Shown here: piece by piece, positions 1 through 7,504 of the stretch
Numbering within the stretch: position 1 is the first letter of the stretch
How the letters are laid out: every line of letters begins with the position of its first letter
Origin: Spirochaetota bacterium
GTDB lineage: Bacteria; Spirochaetota; Brachyspiria; Brachyspirales; JACRPF01
Reading direction: 5' to 3'
DNA length: 43,608 nucleotides
Assembly: GCA_038043445.1 (NCBI GenBank)
Contig: JBBTBY010000107.1
Span: 1 to 43,608 of the forward strand
Notes under the pieces: model-generated
The model's database searches: none
Told to the model about the DNA's origin: nothing
What the model saw: only the letters and a program-made list of their open reading frames with translations
Made by a program: the position numbers and the translations under genes

Positions 1-324
1 TATCTTTACGATGACATATCCTTCCTTGCCGTCCGACTTCTCGGTGTTCGCGCGGAGAAAGAACGTGAGGACAAGGCTTTTCTGCTTGAGCGCAACCGGC
101 ACGAACGCTTCGATGGACACATCCCAGGGCTGCTTCGTGGCCGCCGGCACGCTCGCGCGGAACGCCTTCGTGAACGGCTGCCCCGTCACTTCGACAATGC
201 TTATACCGTCGCCTGCGGTGATGAATGTCTCCGTGAACGACTTATCGAACAGCGATGTCCCTATGAATGACGGCTCGGCAGCAAGCATGCCCGCGAGTAT
301 CAGGACGATGATGGGTCGTATCAT
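1..324 (-). CDS. Partial secreted protein with carbohydrate-binding-like beta-sandwich start
   Basis: The reading frame begins at ATG 324 and runs off the left edge of the window after 108 codons, so only the N-terminus is visible. A good Shine-Dalgarno (GGAGG, six bases before the ATG) fixes the start. The first ~16 residues (MIRPIIVLILAGMLAA) are a short signal peptide, so the product is exported. The following residues, including a PWDVSI stretch and a VLTFFLRAN stretch, look like the beta-sandwich found at the front of secreted glycoside hydrolases such as xylanases and other CBM-like modules. That family link is inferred from pattern only. The gene is divergent from an AraC regulator at 439, which may control it. 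The catalytic part, if any, lies outside the window. Confidence 0.6.
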   Translation of the reverse strand, partial: MIRPIIVLILAGMLAAEPSFIGTSLFDKSFTETFITAGDGISIVEVTGQPFTKAFRASVPAATKQPWDVSIEAFVPVALKQKSLVLTFFLRANTEKSDGKEGYVIVKI

Positions 325-345
325 ACAGCACCTCCGCGTATCGAG

Positions 346-374
346 AGTGTAGCACAGGAACGTCCCGGTGTAAA
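346..374 (-). promoter_or_regulatory. Promoter of the partial secreted-protein gene
   Basis: Reading leftward there is TTTACA (369-374), a 17-bp spacer and TACACT (346-351). The predicted start of transcription is near 339, giving a leader of about 15 nt that carries the GGAGG site. It is back to back with the AraC promoter at 405-432. Confidence 0.55.
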
Positions 375-404
375 TGAGGAAATATGCTGTATTGATGATG
401 AAAA

Positions 405-432
405 TTGACACATCACCCCACGCGGATATAAT
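405..432 (+). promoter_or_regulatory. Consensus promoter giving a leaderless AraC mRNA
   Basis: TTGACA (405-410), a 16-bp spacer and TATAAT (427-432) match the sigma-70 consensus exactly. Only six bases separate the -10 box from ATG 439, so transcription should start at or within a base or two of the start codon. No Shine-Dalgarno is present. Confidence 0.7.
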
Positions 433-438
433 AACGTC

Positions 439-1152
439 ATGTCGAACCTCATCGCCATCGGGCGGATACTCCCCCGCATGCACACGCCCATGCATCAGCA
501 TGATGAATGGGAGATCGTCGTGTATCTCGAAGGCAGCGGCACCTCCGTCATCGAGGGTGTATCGCATCCTTTTTCCGCCGGGACGGTGGTATGCATCCCT
601 CCCGGCCATGAGCACAACGACAACGGCGAAAAATACCGGAGCATATGGATACAATTCCAGAGGATGGACGCTCCGCGCACGCCGATCATCATGCAGGAGC
701 CTGCGCACGCCCCCCTTTCGAGGATAGCGGATATCCTCTGCTCGGAGTTCAGCCGCGGCGTAGAACATCGGGAATTCTGCGACAGCATGCTCGATGCGCT
801 CATCATGGGGATCGTGGCGGACGAGCATCTCCCGCGCCATCACCCGTCGGTAGAAACGCTTAAGCGCGAGCTCACCGCGCATGTGCACGATGCCGACTTC
901 AAGGTACGCGATGCGCTCCGCGATCACGCACTTTCATCGTTCCATCTCTCCCGGCTCTTCACGAAAGCGGTCGGCAAATCACCGCGGCAATATCTTATCA
1001 CGCTTCGCATCAGGGAAACGGCTGCGCTTATCCGTATGGGCGCCGGTACGATACGGGCCATCGCCCGTGAATTCGGGTTCAAGGACCCGTATCATTTTTC
1101 ACGGCTTTTTAAGCAGCGCATGGGCGTCAGCCCGGCACGTTATCGCCGCTGA
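439..1152 (+). CDS. AraC-family transcriptional regulator with cupin sensor
   Basis: This 237-residue protein has a cupin-type ligand-binding half (about residues 1-110). It includes a histidine-rich start (HTPMHQHDEWE) and a second cupin motif, GTVVCIPPGHEH. The C-terminal ~100 residues are a two-helix-turn-helix AraC DNA-binding domain ending in the usual FGFKDPYHFSRLFKQ and GVSPARYRR signatures. Such proteins usually activate neighbouring sugar-use genes when a saccharide binds the cupin. The divergent partial secreted protein (start at 324) is the likely target. The start sits six bases after a perfect -10 box, so the message is predicted leaderless. Family assignment is firm; ligand and target are inferred. 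Confidence 0.9.
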   Translation: MSNLIAIGRILPRMHTPMHQHDEWEIVVYLEGSGTSVIEGVSHPFSAGTVVCIPPGHEHNDNGEKYRSIWIQFQRMDAPRTPIIMQEPAHAPLSRIADILCSEFSRGVEHREFCDSMLDALIMGIVADEHLPRHHPSVETLKRELTAHVHDADFKVRDALRDHALSSFHLSRLFTKAVGKSPRQYLITLRIRETAALIRMGAGTIRAIAREFGFKDPYHFSRLFKQRMGVSPARYRR

Positions 1153-1181
1153 AACGGTCATTGCACAAAAAGCGGCGCAGC

Positions 1182-1868
1182 TTAACGTTCGTGCAATTCC
1201 TTTATGAACGGGGCCGCACCTCTATTCGTTACTATCGACCACGCACGCACATAGTCGGTGCCGTAGCTCTCATCCATTTTTCGCACCGTCCGCAGCGTTT
1301 TCCCCGACGGGTCGAGCGTCATGAACACTTCATGCTCAATGGCGAACGAGTGCAGATGCGCACGGACGAGGGCCGATTCTTTTGCATTTTCATCAAGCAG
1401 CGGCGTGCTTCTCTTTTCAAGGATCTCATTCACGTACAGATGCAGCACCTCATGGAATACGATAGGCCCGATCATCGTTCTGTCGAGAGCAGCGTTCCCT
1501 CGCACCGTTTTGAGGAACGGATGCCCCCAGATAAGGAGCGGTGTCGCCATAGCAGGGATGTCACGGCAGAGATAGAGCACCGCCGTCTCTTCCTTCCTGC
1601 GGAACGGCTTCCCGACAATGCGGGCCGTCGCATCGAACAAGGCGGTCTGCTGTCTGTCCCAGGAGGCCTGAAGCACGGGCAGCATTTCGACAAGCTCGGT
1701 CACTTCGGCGCTCTTGATCGCATCCTTGCACACAACGCTGTCGAACGCATAGCTGTACTTGAAGAATATTTTTGGATGCTCCGCTGCGGAAAGAGCGGAG
1801 ATGACACCGAAGGTACAGAACACCGCCAGCGCTCGCATGGTCCTGCCGATGAAAAAACGGCCGCTCAT
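1182..1868 (-). CDS. Secreted protein with HExxH zinc-peptidase-like motif
   Basis: This 228-residue protein starts with a signal peptide after a short basic region (hydrophobic part MRALAVFCTFGVISALSA). In mid-protein it has HEVLHLYVNE, the HExxH pattern of zincin metallopeptidases, with a downstream glutamate (NE) that could be a further ligand. I do not recognise the family beyond that. The start codon overlaps the stop of the upstream metallo-beta-lactamase-fold gene (ATGA at 1865-1868), so the two are co-transcribed and translationally coupled. It ends 30 bp from the convergent AraC gene. Peptidase activity is an inference from one motif; a binding or inactive role is possible. Confidence 0.6.
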   Translation of the reverse strand: MSGRFFIGRTMRALAVFCTFGVISALSAAEHPKIFFKYSYAFDSVVCKDAIKSAEVTELVEMLPVLQASWDRQQTALFDATARIVGKPFRRKEETAVLYLCRDIPAMATPLLIWGHPFLKTVRGNAALDRTMIGPIVFHEVLHLYVNEILEKRSTPLLDENAKESALVRAHLHSFAIEHEVFMTLDPSGKTLRTVRKMDESYGTDYVRAWSIVTNRGAAPFIKELHER

Positions 1869-2596
1869 CGCCGTGCAGAATCCCAGTTGGTCGTATAACC
1901 CGTATGTGCGGTCCCGAGCACGGCGACATCAGTAAGCGTTTTCAACGCGGCGACTGTCCGTTCATTGAGCGCTGCATCCTCAGTGAACGGTTTCCCCATG
2001 GCCTTCATATGCCCGCCGATGAGTATGACCGAATCCCCGGTGAAAAGATATTTCCCATCGATGAGATAGGAATACGAACCGGGCGTATGCCCCGGCGTGC
2101 TCATTGCGCGGACGGATGTCCCGCCGACCACTGCCACCTCGCCGTCGCTGACAAGCGAATACACCGGCGCGGGAATATGATTGGTCCGTGAGAAAAAAAA
2201 CAGGTGACGGAGCTTCTTTCCCGTGACAAGATCGTTCTCCTCGTGTGAAAGGTACACGCGTGCGTTTGGGAAAAGCGGTAATCCCGCGGTATGATCGCCG
2301 TCGGAATGTGTAAGAAATACCGATGCTACCCGTGACGGGTCTATCTGCAATGCGGTGAGCGATGCTTTCATCGCATCGAGGCTGTCGCCCGCGTCCACAA
2401 GGATAAAGCCCGTCTTCGCCGAAACGGCATAACAGTTCACCCGCGCACCCTTGATGCAGTACACGCCGTCAGTTATCGCGGCCGATGCCCCGGCGCGCAT
2501 ATCCTTCATCATGAACGCAAGCGCGCCGACAGCCAGGATCAGCACTGCGGCGATACACGCAATCGCGATCCCGATCATTTTGAATACACGTTCCAT
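1865..2596 (-). CDS. Membrane-anchored metallo-beta-lactamase-fold hydrolase
   Basis: The 243-residue product has an N-terminal hydrophobic segment (about residues 8-30), likely a membrane anchor or uncleaved signal. A complete metallo-beta-lactamase fold follows. The metal motif is THSDGDH (residues 96-102), then STPGHTPGS, FTGDS and a C-terminal GTAHTGY. The usual HxHxDH has Asp in place of its second His, a variant also seen in other family members. Substrates in this superfamily range from lactams and thioesters to phosphodiesters and cannot be told from this sequence. The start is supported by GGAG upstream. It heads a two-gene operon with the HExxH protein. Its promoter shares a -35 region with the divergent glycosidase gene. 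Confidence 0.8.
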   Translation of the reverse strand: MERVFKMIGIAIACIAAVLILAVGALAFMMKDMRAGASAAITDGVYCIKGARVNCYAVSAKTGFILVDAGDSLDAMKASLTALQIDPSRVASVFLTHSDGDHTAGLPLFPNARVYLSHEENDLVTGKKLRHLFFFSRTNHIPAPVYSLVSDGEVAVVGGTSVRAMSTPGHTPGSYSYLIDGKYLFTGDSVILIGGHMKAMGKPFTEDAALNERTVAALKTLTDVAVLGTAHTGYTTNWDSARR

Positions 2597-2648
2597 CGCA
2601 CACTCCGTACATCGATCATTATCTTCAATGGATCCCGGCAGGATTTAC

Positions 2649-2676
2649 AGTATAATGCGAACGAGTTGCCAGTCAA
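2649..2676 (-). promoter_or_regulatory. Promoter of the metallo-beta-lactamase-fold operon
   Basis: Leftward TTGACT (671-676), 16-bp spacer, TATACT (649-654), all +2000. The -35 overlaps by one base the -35 of the rightward promoter (2666-2694), so polymerase cannot occupy both at once. The leader is about 45 nt. Confidence 0.55.
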
Positions 2677-2694
2677 GCACTTGTATGATACTAT
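2666..2694 (+). promoter_or_regulatory. Promoter of the glycosidase gene at 2739
   Basis: TTGCCA (2666-2671), 17-bp spacer, TACTAT (2689-2694). Predicted leader is about 37 nt, with GGGAG ahead of the start codon. It is face to face with the leftward promoter at 2649-2676. Confidence 0.5.
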
Positions 2695-2738
2695 CCCATG
2701 GGTCCCAACCTCGCACATGAGCCGATGCCCGGGAGCTG

Positions 2739-4019
2739 TTGATGAAGCCGCAAAAAGAGATCGTACGAGGAACAACAAAAATACGTGCATCGTCGGCGTG
2801 CTGTATCTGCAGGATGATCCTGTGCGCCGCTCTTGTGCTCAGTACGCCGCTCACAGCACGGACAACCAATACCATTTTCGGCACGCTCATAAGCGATACG
2901 AAACACATCGACGAGGATCATCGCGCCGGCGTTCGATTGGCGACGATATCCCTGTCATGGGGACGTTTTTTTCCCGAGCAAGAACGTGTCAATGAAGCGT
3001 ATGTCGCGGAGGTACGCTCCCGTATCGAAATGTTTCGCACCGCTGGCATGCATGTCGTACTCGACCCCGGCATGCACTTTCCGCCCGTGTGGATATTCGA
3101 TGTCCCGCACAGCCGCTATGTGAACCAATACGGTGATGCGTTCACTATCACGAATAAACCGGGATTGAACGCGGTGAACGGTGTGTTCAATCAAGCGGTT
3201 CGCGAGGCTCAGTTATCGTATATCGCGCGTATCTTCACCGACCTCGGCACGAATTTCTTCGGCATACGCATCGGCTGGGGACATTATTCCGAGCTCCATT
3301 ACGCGTGGAAAGGCTACAATGGAAAGAAGAACTGCTATTGGGGGTTCGATCCCATCGCGCAGGGCAGAACCGGCGGGCTGGCAGCCGGGATAAAACCATG
3401 CCCCGTGCCGGGATGGCTGCCGGGAACACCGAGCGACGGACATTCGAATGCAACGCTCTTCCTTGAATGGTATCTCGATTCGCTTGCGCAGTATCAGAAT
3501 TTTCAGATCGCAGCGGTGCGCCGTTCCTTCAGCGGCTACTGCATCGCGCTCTATGCGAACTGGGGCATACGTCCCGGGCAGTTGGCGGATGCGGCAGCGT
3601 GCGATCTCGACGGAACGAGCTTCGCAGAACAATATGAACAGACCCACAAGGGATACGATTTCTCGCGATTCATTACAGCAATCACCGACGAGAAGGTCAT
3701 CGTATGCGGCACCTGCGTGAACGCCGCTTCTCCGTGGCCGATGACGAACGATATTGTACGCGACGACGGCGACGATCCTGTCGCCTGGAGCCCTATCCAT
3801 TATCTTGCATCATGCGCGGCAGCGCACAACCCGCCCCTCCTTGTCGGCGGCGAGAACGAAGGCAACGATGATGTCCGCGGCATGCAGCTCTCATTCGCGC
3901 GTGTCCGCCGGTTCGGCCTCGCCTTCTTCATGTGGGCGTTCGACTTTCAGTTGTATGATAAGGACAAGCGATACGCGACGATTGACGATTATCGTAACGC
4001 GATCGAACGATCTCGATAA
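2739..4019 (+). CDS. Secreted TIM-barrel glycoside hydrolase, beta-galactosidase-like
   Basis: The 426-residue protein has a long N-terminal region with a signal-peptide-like hydrophobic stretch (MILCAALVLSTPLTA, residues 26-40). The true start could therefore be the ATG at 2814, although GGGAG favours 2739. The body looks like an (alpha/beta)8 glycosidase. Early strands read TISLSWGRFFPEQ and HVVLDPGMHFPP, a mid strand reads GIRIGWGHYSELHYAW, and a late strand reads LLVGGENEGND. The glutamates in SELHY and GGENEG are candidates for acid/base and nucleophile. The pattern resembles the beta-galactosidase clan GH-A, but I cannot name the family. The next gene is a shortened paralogue of this one. 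Confidence 0.65.
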   Translation: MMKPQKEIVRGTTKIRASSACCICRMILCAALVLSTPLTARTTNTIFGTLISDTKHIDEDHRAGVRLATISLSWGRFFPEQERVNEAYVAEVRSRIEMFRTAGMHVVLDPGMHFPPVWIFDVPHSRYVNQYGDAFTITNKPGLNAVNGVFNQAVREAQLSYIARIFTDLGTNFFGIRIGWGHYSELHYAWKGYNGKKNCYWGFDPIAQGRTGGLAAGIKPCPVPGWLPGTPSDGHSNATLFLEWYLDSLAQYQNFQIAAVRRSFSGYCIALYANWGIRPGQLADAAACDLDGTSFAEQYEQTHKGYDFSRFITAITDEKVIVCGTCVNAASPWPMTNDIVRDDGDDPVAWSPIHYLASCAAAHNPPLLVGGENEGNDDVRGMQLSFARVRRFGLAFFMWAFDFQLYDKDKRYATIDDYRNAIERSR

Positions 4020-4040
4020 TATATACCACGGAGCGACCGC

Positions 4041-4469
4041 ATGAAGAACATTTTCATTGCCGCAGGAATGGTGCTCGCCGCGTATGCATCGAACGGAGAG
4101 CAAAGGAAATATCTCTACGGCGCCTGCCAAATGGACATAACGAATGCAGCGAGAACATCCGCCGCCGGCCTCAGTGTCGCCGTCATCAATGTCGGATGGA
4201 ATCGCGGCGAACCGAAACGCGGAGAGATCGACCGTGCCTATCTTGCTTCGGTGCGGGCGAAAATAGCCGCATTCAGGGGACAAGGCATCGAACCGATGCT
4301 CGATCTCGGTTTTCAGTACGCGCCGAAATGGCTCGAGACTATACCCAACGCCCGCTATGTGAACCAGTTCGGCGGACCGTATGTCATCTGGGCATTCGAA
4401 CCCGAGCTTTTCAGCGGCAAGTATGCGACACTGGACGAGTATGCAAAGCTTATAGAGGGATATCGATAA
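4041..4469 (+). pseudogene. Internally deleted in-frame paralogue of the upstream glycosidase
   Basis: The 142-residue frame is open from an ATG with a GGAG site. Residues 1-~115 parallel residues ~30-135 of the gene at 2739: both have a VGW/LSWGR strand, an xLDxG strand and an RYVNQ stretch. The final 28 residues (starting VIWAFEPELF) parallel that protein's last ~30 residues (FFMWAFDFQLY and on). The roughly 260 residues in between, which include both candidate catalytic glutamates, are absent. The junction lies near 4380 and keeps the reading frame. A signal peptide is retained. It cannot be an active glycosidase by homology. It may be a decay product, a small secreted binding protein, or a collapse in the assembly. 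Confidence 0.75.
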
Positions 4470-4505
4470 TTTCCGCCGCAGATATCGGCAATAAGGATAC
4501 AGCAT

Positions 4506-5363
4506 ATGTTTTTTATAAAAACAATACGATCATGCATGATAGTCTCGCTCACGGTGCAGTGTCTATGCGTATTCGGCGCACCCGCCGCAATAAAAAAGAT
4601 CCCTATCTCCTACATGAGCGGAGATCTCAGGATCACCGGATTGATGAGCAAGCCGGAAGGAAGCGGCCCGTTCCCCGTGGTCATCATCAATCACGGCGGA
4701 TTTGATCCGGCATCGAGCGTCGGCGGGTTCATGGATATTTTTACCGCTTTCGGTCTCGTGGCGATCGCTTCCGATTATCGCGGCGTTGCCGGCTCGGCGG
4801 GAAAACACGAACTTGCCGCGGGCGAAGTGGACGATGTACTGAACGCGATCGTGTACGCAAAGACACTCCCCTCTATCGACAGCGAACGCATCGTCATGTG
4901 GGGATACAGTCACGGCGGCGCCATCGCTTTTCTTGCCGCCGCGCGCAGCCCGGAGATAAAAGCGATCGCAACGTTCGGCGCGCCTATTGAATTCGCCGAC
5001 TGCTATAAATACTGGAAAGAGAACGTCGGCACAACGCCGTCGCTCGAAAAACTCATCGCCTGTTCGATCTATGTCGGCGGTACGCCCGAAGAGAACCCCG
5101 ACGCTTGGAAGATACGCTCTCCGCTCTATGTCGCCGGCCGCATCGCTTGCCCTACGCTCATCGCGCAGGGCGGGAAAGACGAGGCCGTACCGGCTCGGCA
5201 GGCGGTCCTTATGGCGGAGACGATGAAACGATCGGGCAATACGAACGTGATACTGCTCCTCGACCCCGAGTCCCATCACGTATTCGATGCCGGAACATTC
5301 GAGCGTATCGTCAAGCCGATGGCCGCTTTTCTCCTCGTGCGGGCTGGTGTCGGGCGAAAGTGA
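4506..5363 (+). CDS. Secreted alpha/beta hydrolase (dienelactone hydrolase / S9-like esterase)
   Basis: 285 residues with a signal peptide (about 1-24) and the alpha/beta-hydrolase fold. The oxyanion region is INHGG (61-65). The nucleophile elbow is GYSHGG with Ser135. The acid lies in GGKDEAVP with Asp225, and the base is at SHHVF (His257 or 258). All triad members are in order, so the enzyme should be active. Homologues are esterases or peptidases; next to glycosidase genes, a carbohydrate esterase role (removing acyl groups from glycans) is plausible but not shown. AAGGA lies eight bases before the start. It probably forms an operon with the two preceding glycosidase-type genes. It is convergent with the isomerase-like gene, only 10 bp away. 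Confidence 0.82.
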   Translation: MFFIKTIRSCMIVSLTVQCLCVFGAPAAIKKIPISYMSGDLRITGLMSKPEGSGPFPVVIINHGGFDPASSVGGFMDIFTAFGLVAIASDYRGVAGSAGKHELAAGEVDDVLNAIVYAKTLPSIDSERIVMWGYSHGGAIAFLAAARSPEIKAIATFGAPIEFADCYKYWKENVGTTPSLEKLIACSIYVGGTPEENPDAWKIRSPLYVAGRIACPTLIAQGGKDEAVPARQAVLMAETMKRSGNTNVILLLDPESHHVFDAGTFERIVKPMAAFLLVRAGVGRK

Positions 5364-5373
5364 ATGACATCCG

Positions 5374-6144
5374 CTACTTCACGCCCATCTTCCGAAGATT
5401 CTCAAGCGATATCTTCGAGGACTCAAGCGGATCGCGTTCGCATTTATCCTGCTCGATGATATACCAGCGCGCATCGATCTCTTCGCATGCCTTGATGATC
5501 TCTTTCCAGTTGAGATTGCCTTCGCCGATCTCGGCCATGATGACCTGGTCCTTGCGAATGGTCATGTCCTTGAAATGGACCTCTTTCATCCGGCCTTTGA
5601 GCTTGCGTATCCAGAGCGCGGGGTCGGAACCGCCATGCTGTACCCAGAACGTATCTATTTCGCCCATGAGATATTTCGGATCAGTCTGCGCGTAGATCTC
5701 TTCCAGGAATACCTTGTCGGTGAATTTCTCGAACTCGACCTTGTGATTGTGATAGCCGAAGCGTATGCCGTTGTCGAGGAGCCGTTTGCCGATGTCGTTG
5801 AGCACTTTTGCAAGTTGCTTTATGCCGTCGGCGCTCCAATAGGCCCCGCCGGGATGTCCGATAGCGGTGAACGGGCATTCCAGCGTTTTGAGCTTCTTCA
5901 CCGTCTCATCGAATTTCTCCGTGAGCGCCGGTATGCCGTCGTGCGATGCGCAGCAATAGAGCCCGTTCTTATCGAGCATATCTTTCAGACGCCGGGGCTC
6001 TATCTCCCCCAGACCGGAAAGCTGTACAGCTTCGTAACCGATCTCCTTCACTTTCTTGAACGTCTTCTCCATATCCTCAGGTGTTTTGAGATAGTCACGT
6101 ATCGAGTAGCATTGCAATGCGATCTTTGTTGACGGGATCTTCAT
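5374..6144 (-). CDS. Sugar-phosphate isomerase/epimerase-family TIM-barrel protein
   Basis: This 256-residue cytoplasmic protein fits the xylose-isomerase-like / AP-endonuclease-2 barrel. It starts with a KIALQCYSIRD strand. Metal-site motifs are spread along the barrel: an AIGHPGG strand, GYHNHKVEF, GEIDTFWVQHGG, EVHFKDM and, near the end, WYIIEQD. The His, Glu and Asp residues there match the usual divalent-metal site of this superfamily. Reactions in the family include ketose epimerisation and inositol or 3-keto-sugar processing. It lies 23 bp downstream of a Gfo/Idh/MocA oxidoreductase in the same direction. That pairing is typical of pathways that oxidise a sugar and then isomerise or hydrolyse the keto-sugar. 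GGAG precedes the start. Exact substrate unknown. Confidence 0.85.
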   Translation of the reverse strand: MKIPSTKIALQCYSIRDYLKTPEDMEKTFKKVKEIGYEAVQLSGLGEIEPRRLKDMLDKNGLYCCASHDGIPALTEKFDETVKKLKTLECPFTAIGHPGGAYWSADGIKQLAKVLNDIGKRLLDNGIRFGYHNHKVEFEKFTDKVFLEEIYAQTDPKYLMGEIDTFWVQHGGSDPALWIRKLKGRMKEVHFKDMTIRKDQVIMAEIGEGNLNWKEIIKACEEIDARWYIIEQDKCERDPLESSKISLENLRKMGVK

Positions 6145-6167
6145 GTTCTTCTCCAGTGTATTTTATT

Positions 6168-7337
6168 TTAGAACGAATTCGCCATGTTCGCGACGGTGCC
6201 GGTCGCCTTCACTTCCTTCTTGAACTTCGAGCCTTTGATAAGGTCTTTCAGCTTCGATTCGAACGCATCCCCCGACATGGGGAGATCGATGGTCCGTTTC
6301 TCGAACGACGAGAGCATTATCGCATTGTTCATCATGACCGAATTGATGCCCTGCTCCGCCGGCGCAAGGAGCTTTTCACCCTTGAGTATCGCATTGGCGA
6401 AATTATCCATAATGATACGATGCCCCGGCTGCCCGTGATGCTTATACGGAATATCTATCGTCCACGACTCCGGCCGGTCGAACCCGCTCTGGCATTCCTT
6501 CAGGTGCTTGAACACCGGCGTACGGTTCTGCACGAACGTCATCTTGCCGTTCTCATAGACGAGCTTGCCGTTCTCGCCGGCTATCTCAAGACGGTTCGTT
6601 CCCGGCGCCTCCGCCGTCGTCGTGACGAAATGGCCGACCATGCCGTTCTTGTACTCGAAATATGCGGTCACTTCATCTTCCACTTCGATAGTGTGATACT
6701 TCCCCAGTGCCACAAAACCGGTGATCCGGTCGGGAACGCCGAAGAACCACTGATAGAGGTCGAGATTGTGCGGACACTGGTTCATGAGAACGCCGCCGCC
6801 CTCCCCCGCCCATGTCGCGCGCCATCCGCCCGAATCGTAGTACTGCTGCGTGCGGTACCAGTCGGTGATTATCCACGATGCGCGCTGGAGTTTGCCGAGA
6901 TCGCCGCCGTCGATGAGCGACTTGATCTTCTGCCAGAAACCGTACGTGCGCTGCATGAACATGGCAGAGAAGACGATCTTCGGGTCTTTCTTTTTAGCCT
7001 CTTCCCATGCGGCGATCATTTTCTTCGCATCGTTGACATGCACGGCGATGGGCTTTTCCACCAGTACGTGCACGCCGCGGGCGAACGCATCGATCGTTAT
7101 CGTCGTATGATCGTAGTGCGGCGTGGCGATAACGATCGCTTCGGCGCCGCTTTTTTCAAGGAGCGTCCTGTGATCATAATACGCCGTCGTCTTATACTCC
7201 GCGGCGACCTTATCCGCCTTCGCCTTGTCGATATCACAGACGCCGACAAGCGAGAGATCATCCATGGTGGAGATATCCCGCACATGCGGTCCGCCCATGT
7301 TCCCGATACCGATGACCGCAACTTTCACTCGACCCAT
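6168..7337 (-). CDS. Gfo/Idh/MocA-family NAD(P)-dependent oxidoreductase
   Basis: 389 residues. The N-terminal Rossmann domain opens with VAVIGIGNMG and continues through VCDIDKAKAD. The catalytic lysine sits in VLVEKPIAVH, and the C-terminal alpha/beta domain has GGGVLMNQCPHNLDLYQWF with the conserved His. Length and motif order are normal for the family, which oxidises or reduces sugars, inositols and related polyols in the cytoplasm. An AAGGAG site fixes the start. It is the first gene of a two-gene operon with the isomerase-like gene at 5374-6144, so the pair probably handles one sugar. Substrate is not predictable from sequence alone. Confidence 0.92.
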   Translation of the reverse strand: MGRVKVAVIGIGNMGGPHVRDISTMDDLSLVGVCDIDKAKADKVAAEYKTTAYYDHRTLLEKSGAEAIVIATPHYDHTTITIDAFARGVHVLVEKPIAVHVNDAKKMIAAWEEAKKKDPKIVFSAMFMQRTYGFWQKIKSLIDGGDLGKLQRASWIITDWYRTQQYYDSGGWRATWAGEGGGVLMNQCPHNLDLYQWFFGVPDRITGFVALGKYHTIEVEDEVTAYFEYKNGMVGHFVTTTAEAPGTNRLEIAGENGKLVYENGKMTFVQNRTPVFKHLKECQSGFDRPESWTIDIPYKHHGQPGHRIIMDNFANAILKGEKLLAPAEQGINSVMMNNAIMLSSFEKRTIDLPMSGDAFESKLKDLIKGSKFKKEVKATGTVANMANSF

Positions 7338-7504
7338 ATCATTGACTCCTTGGAGATCTTACTGATGAACGAGAACAAATATAGGGACGGCCGTATCGAT
7401 TTTACATAGACAAAAGCGCGAAATACATGGACATTCACCGGCCCTGTCGAAAAAAAAGCGATGCTCCATGTCACGGGGTTCGAATCGTATGTGAAAATCC
7501 CTTA

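Noticed and set aside
11-352. A 113-codon open frame on the plus strand
   Set aside because: It is opposite a minus-strand gene with a signal peptide, Shine-Dalgarno and promoter.
6117-7409. A 430-codon open frame on the plus strand
   Set aside because: Antisense to the Gfo/Idh/MocA gene, whose motifs are complete; the composition is that of a shadow.
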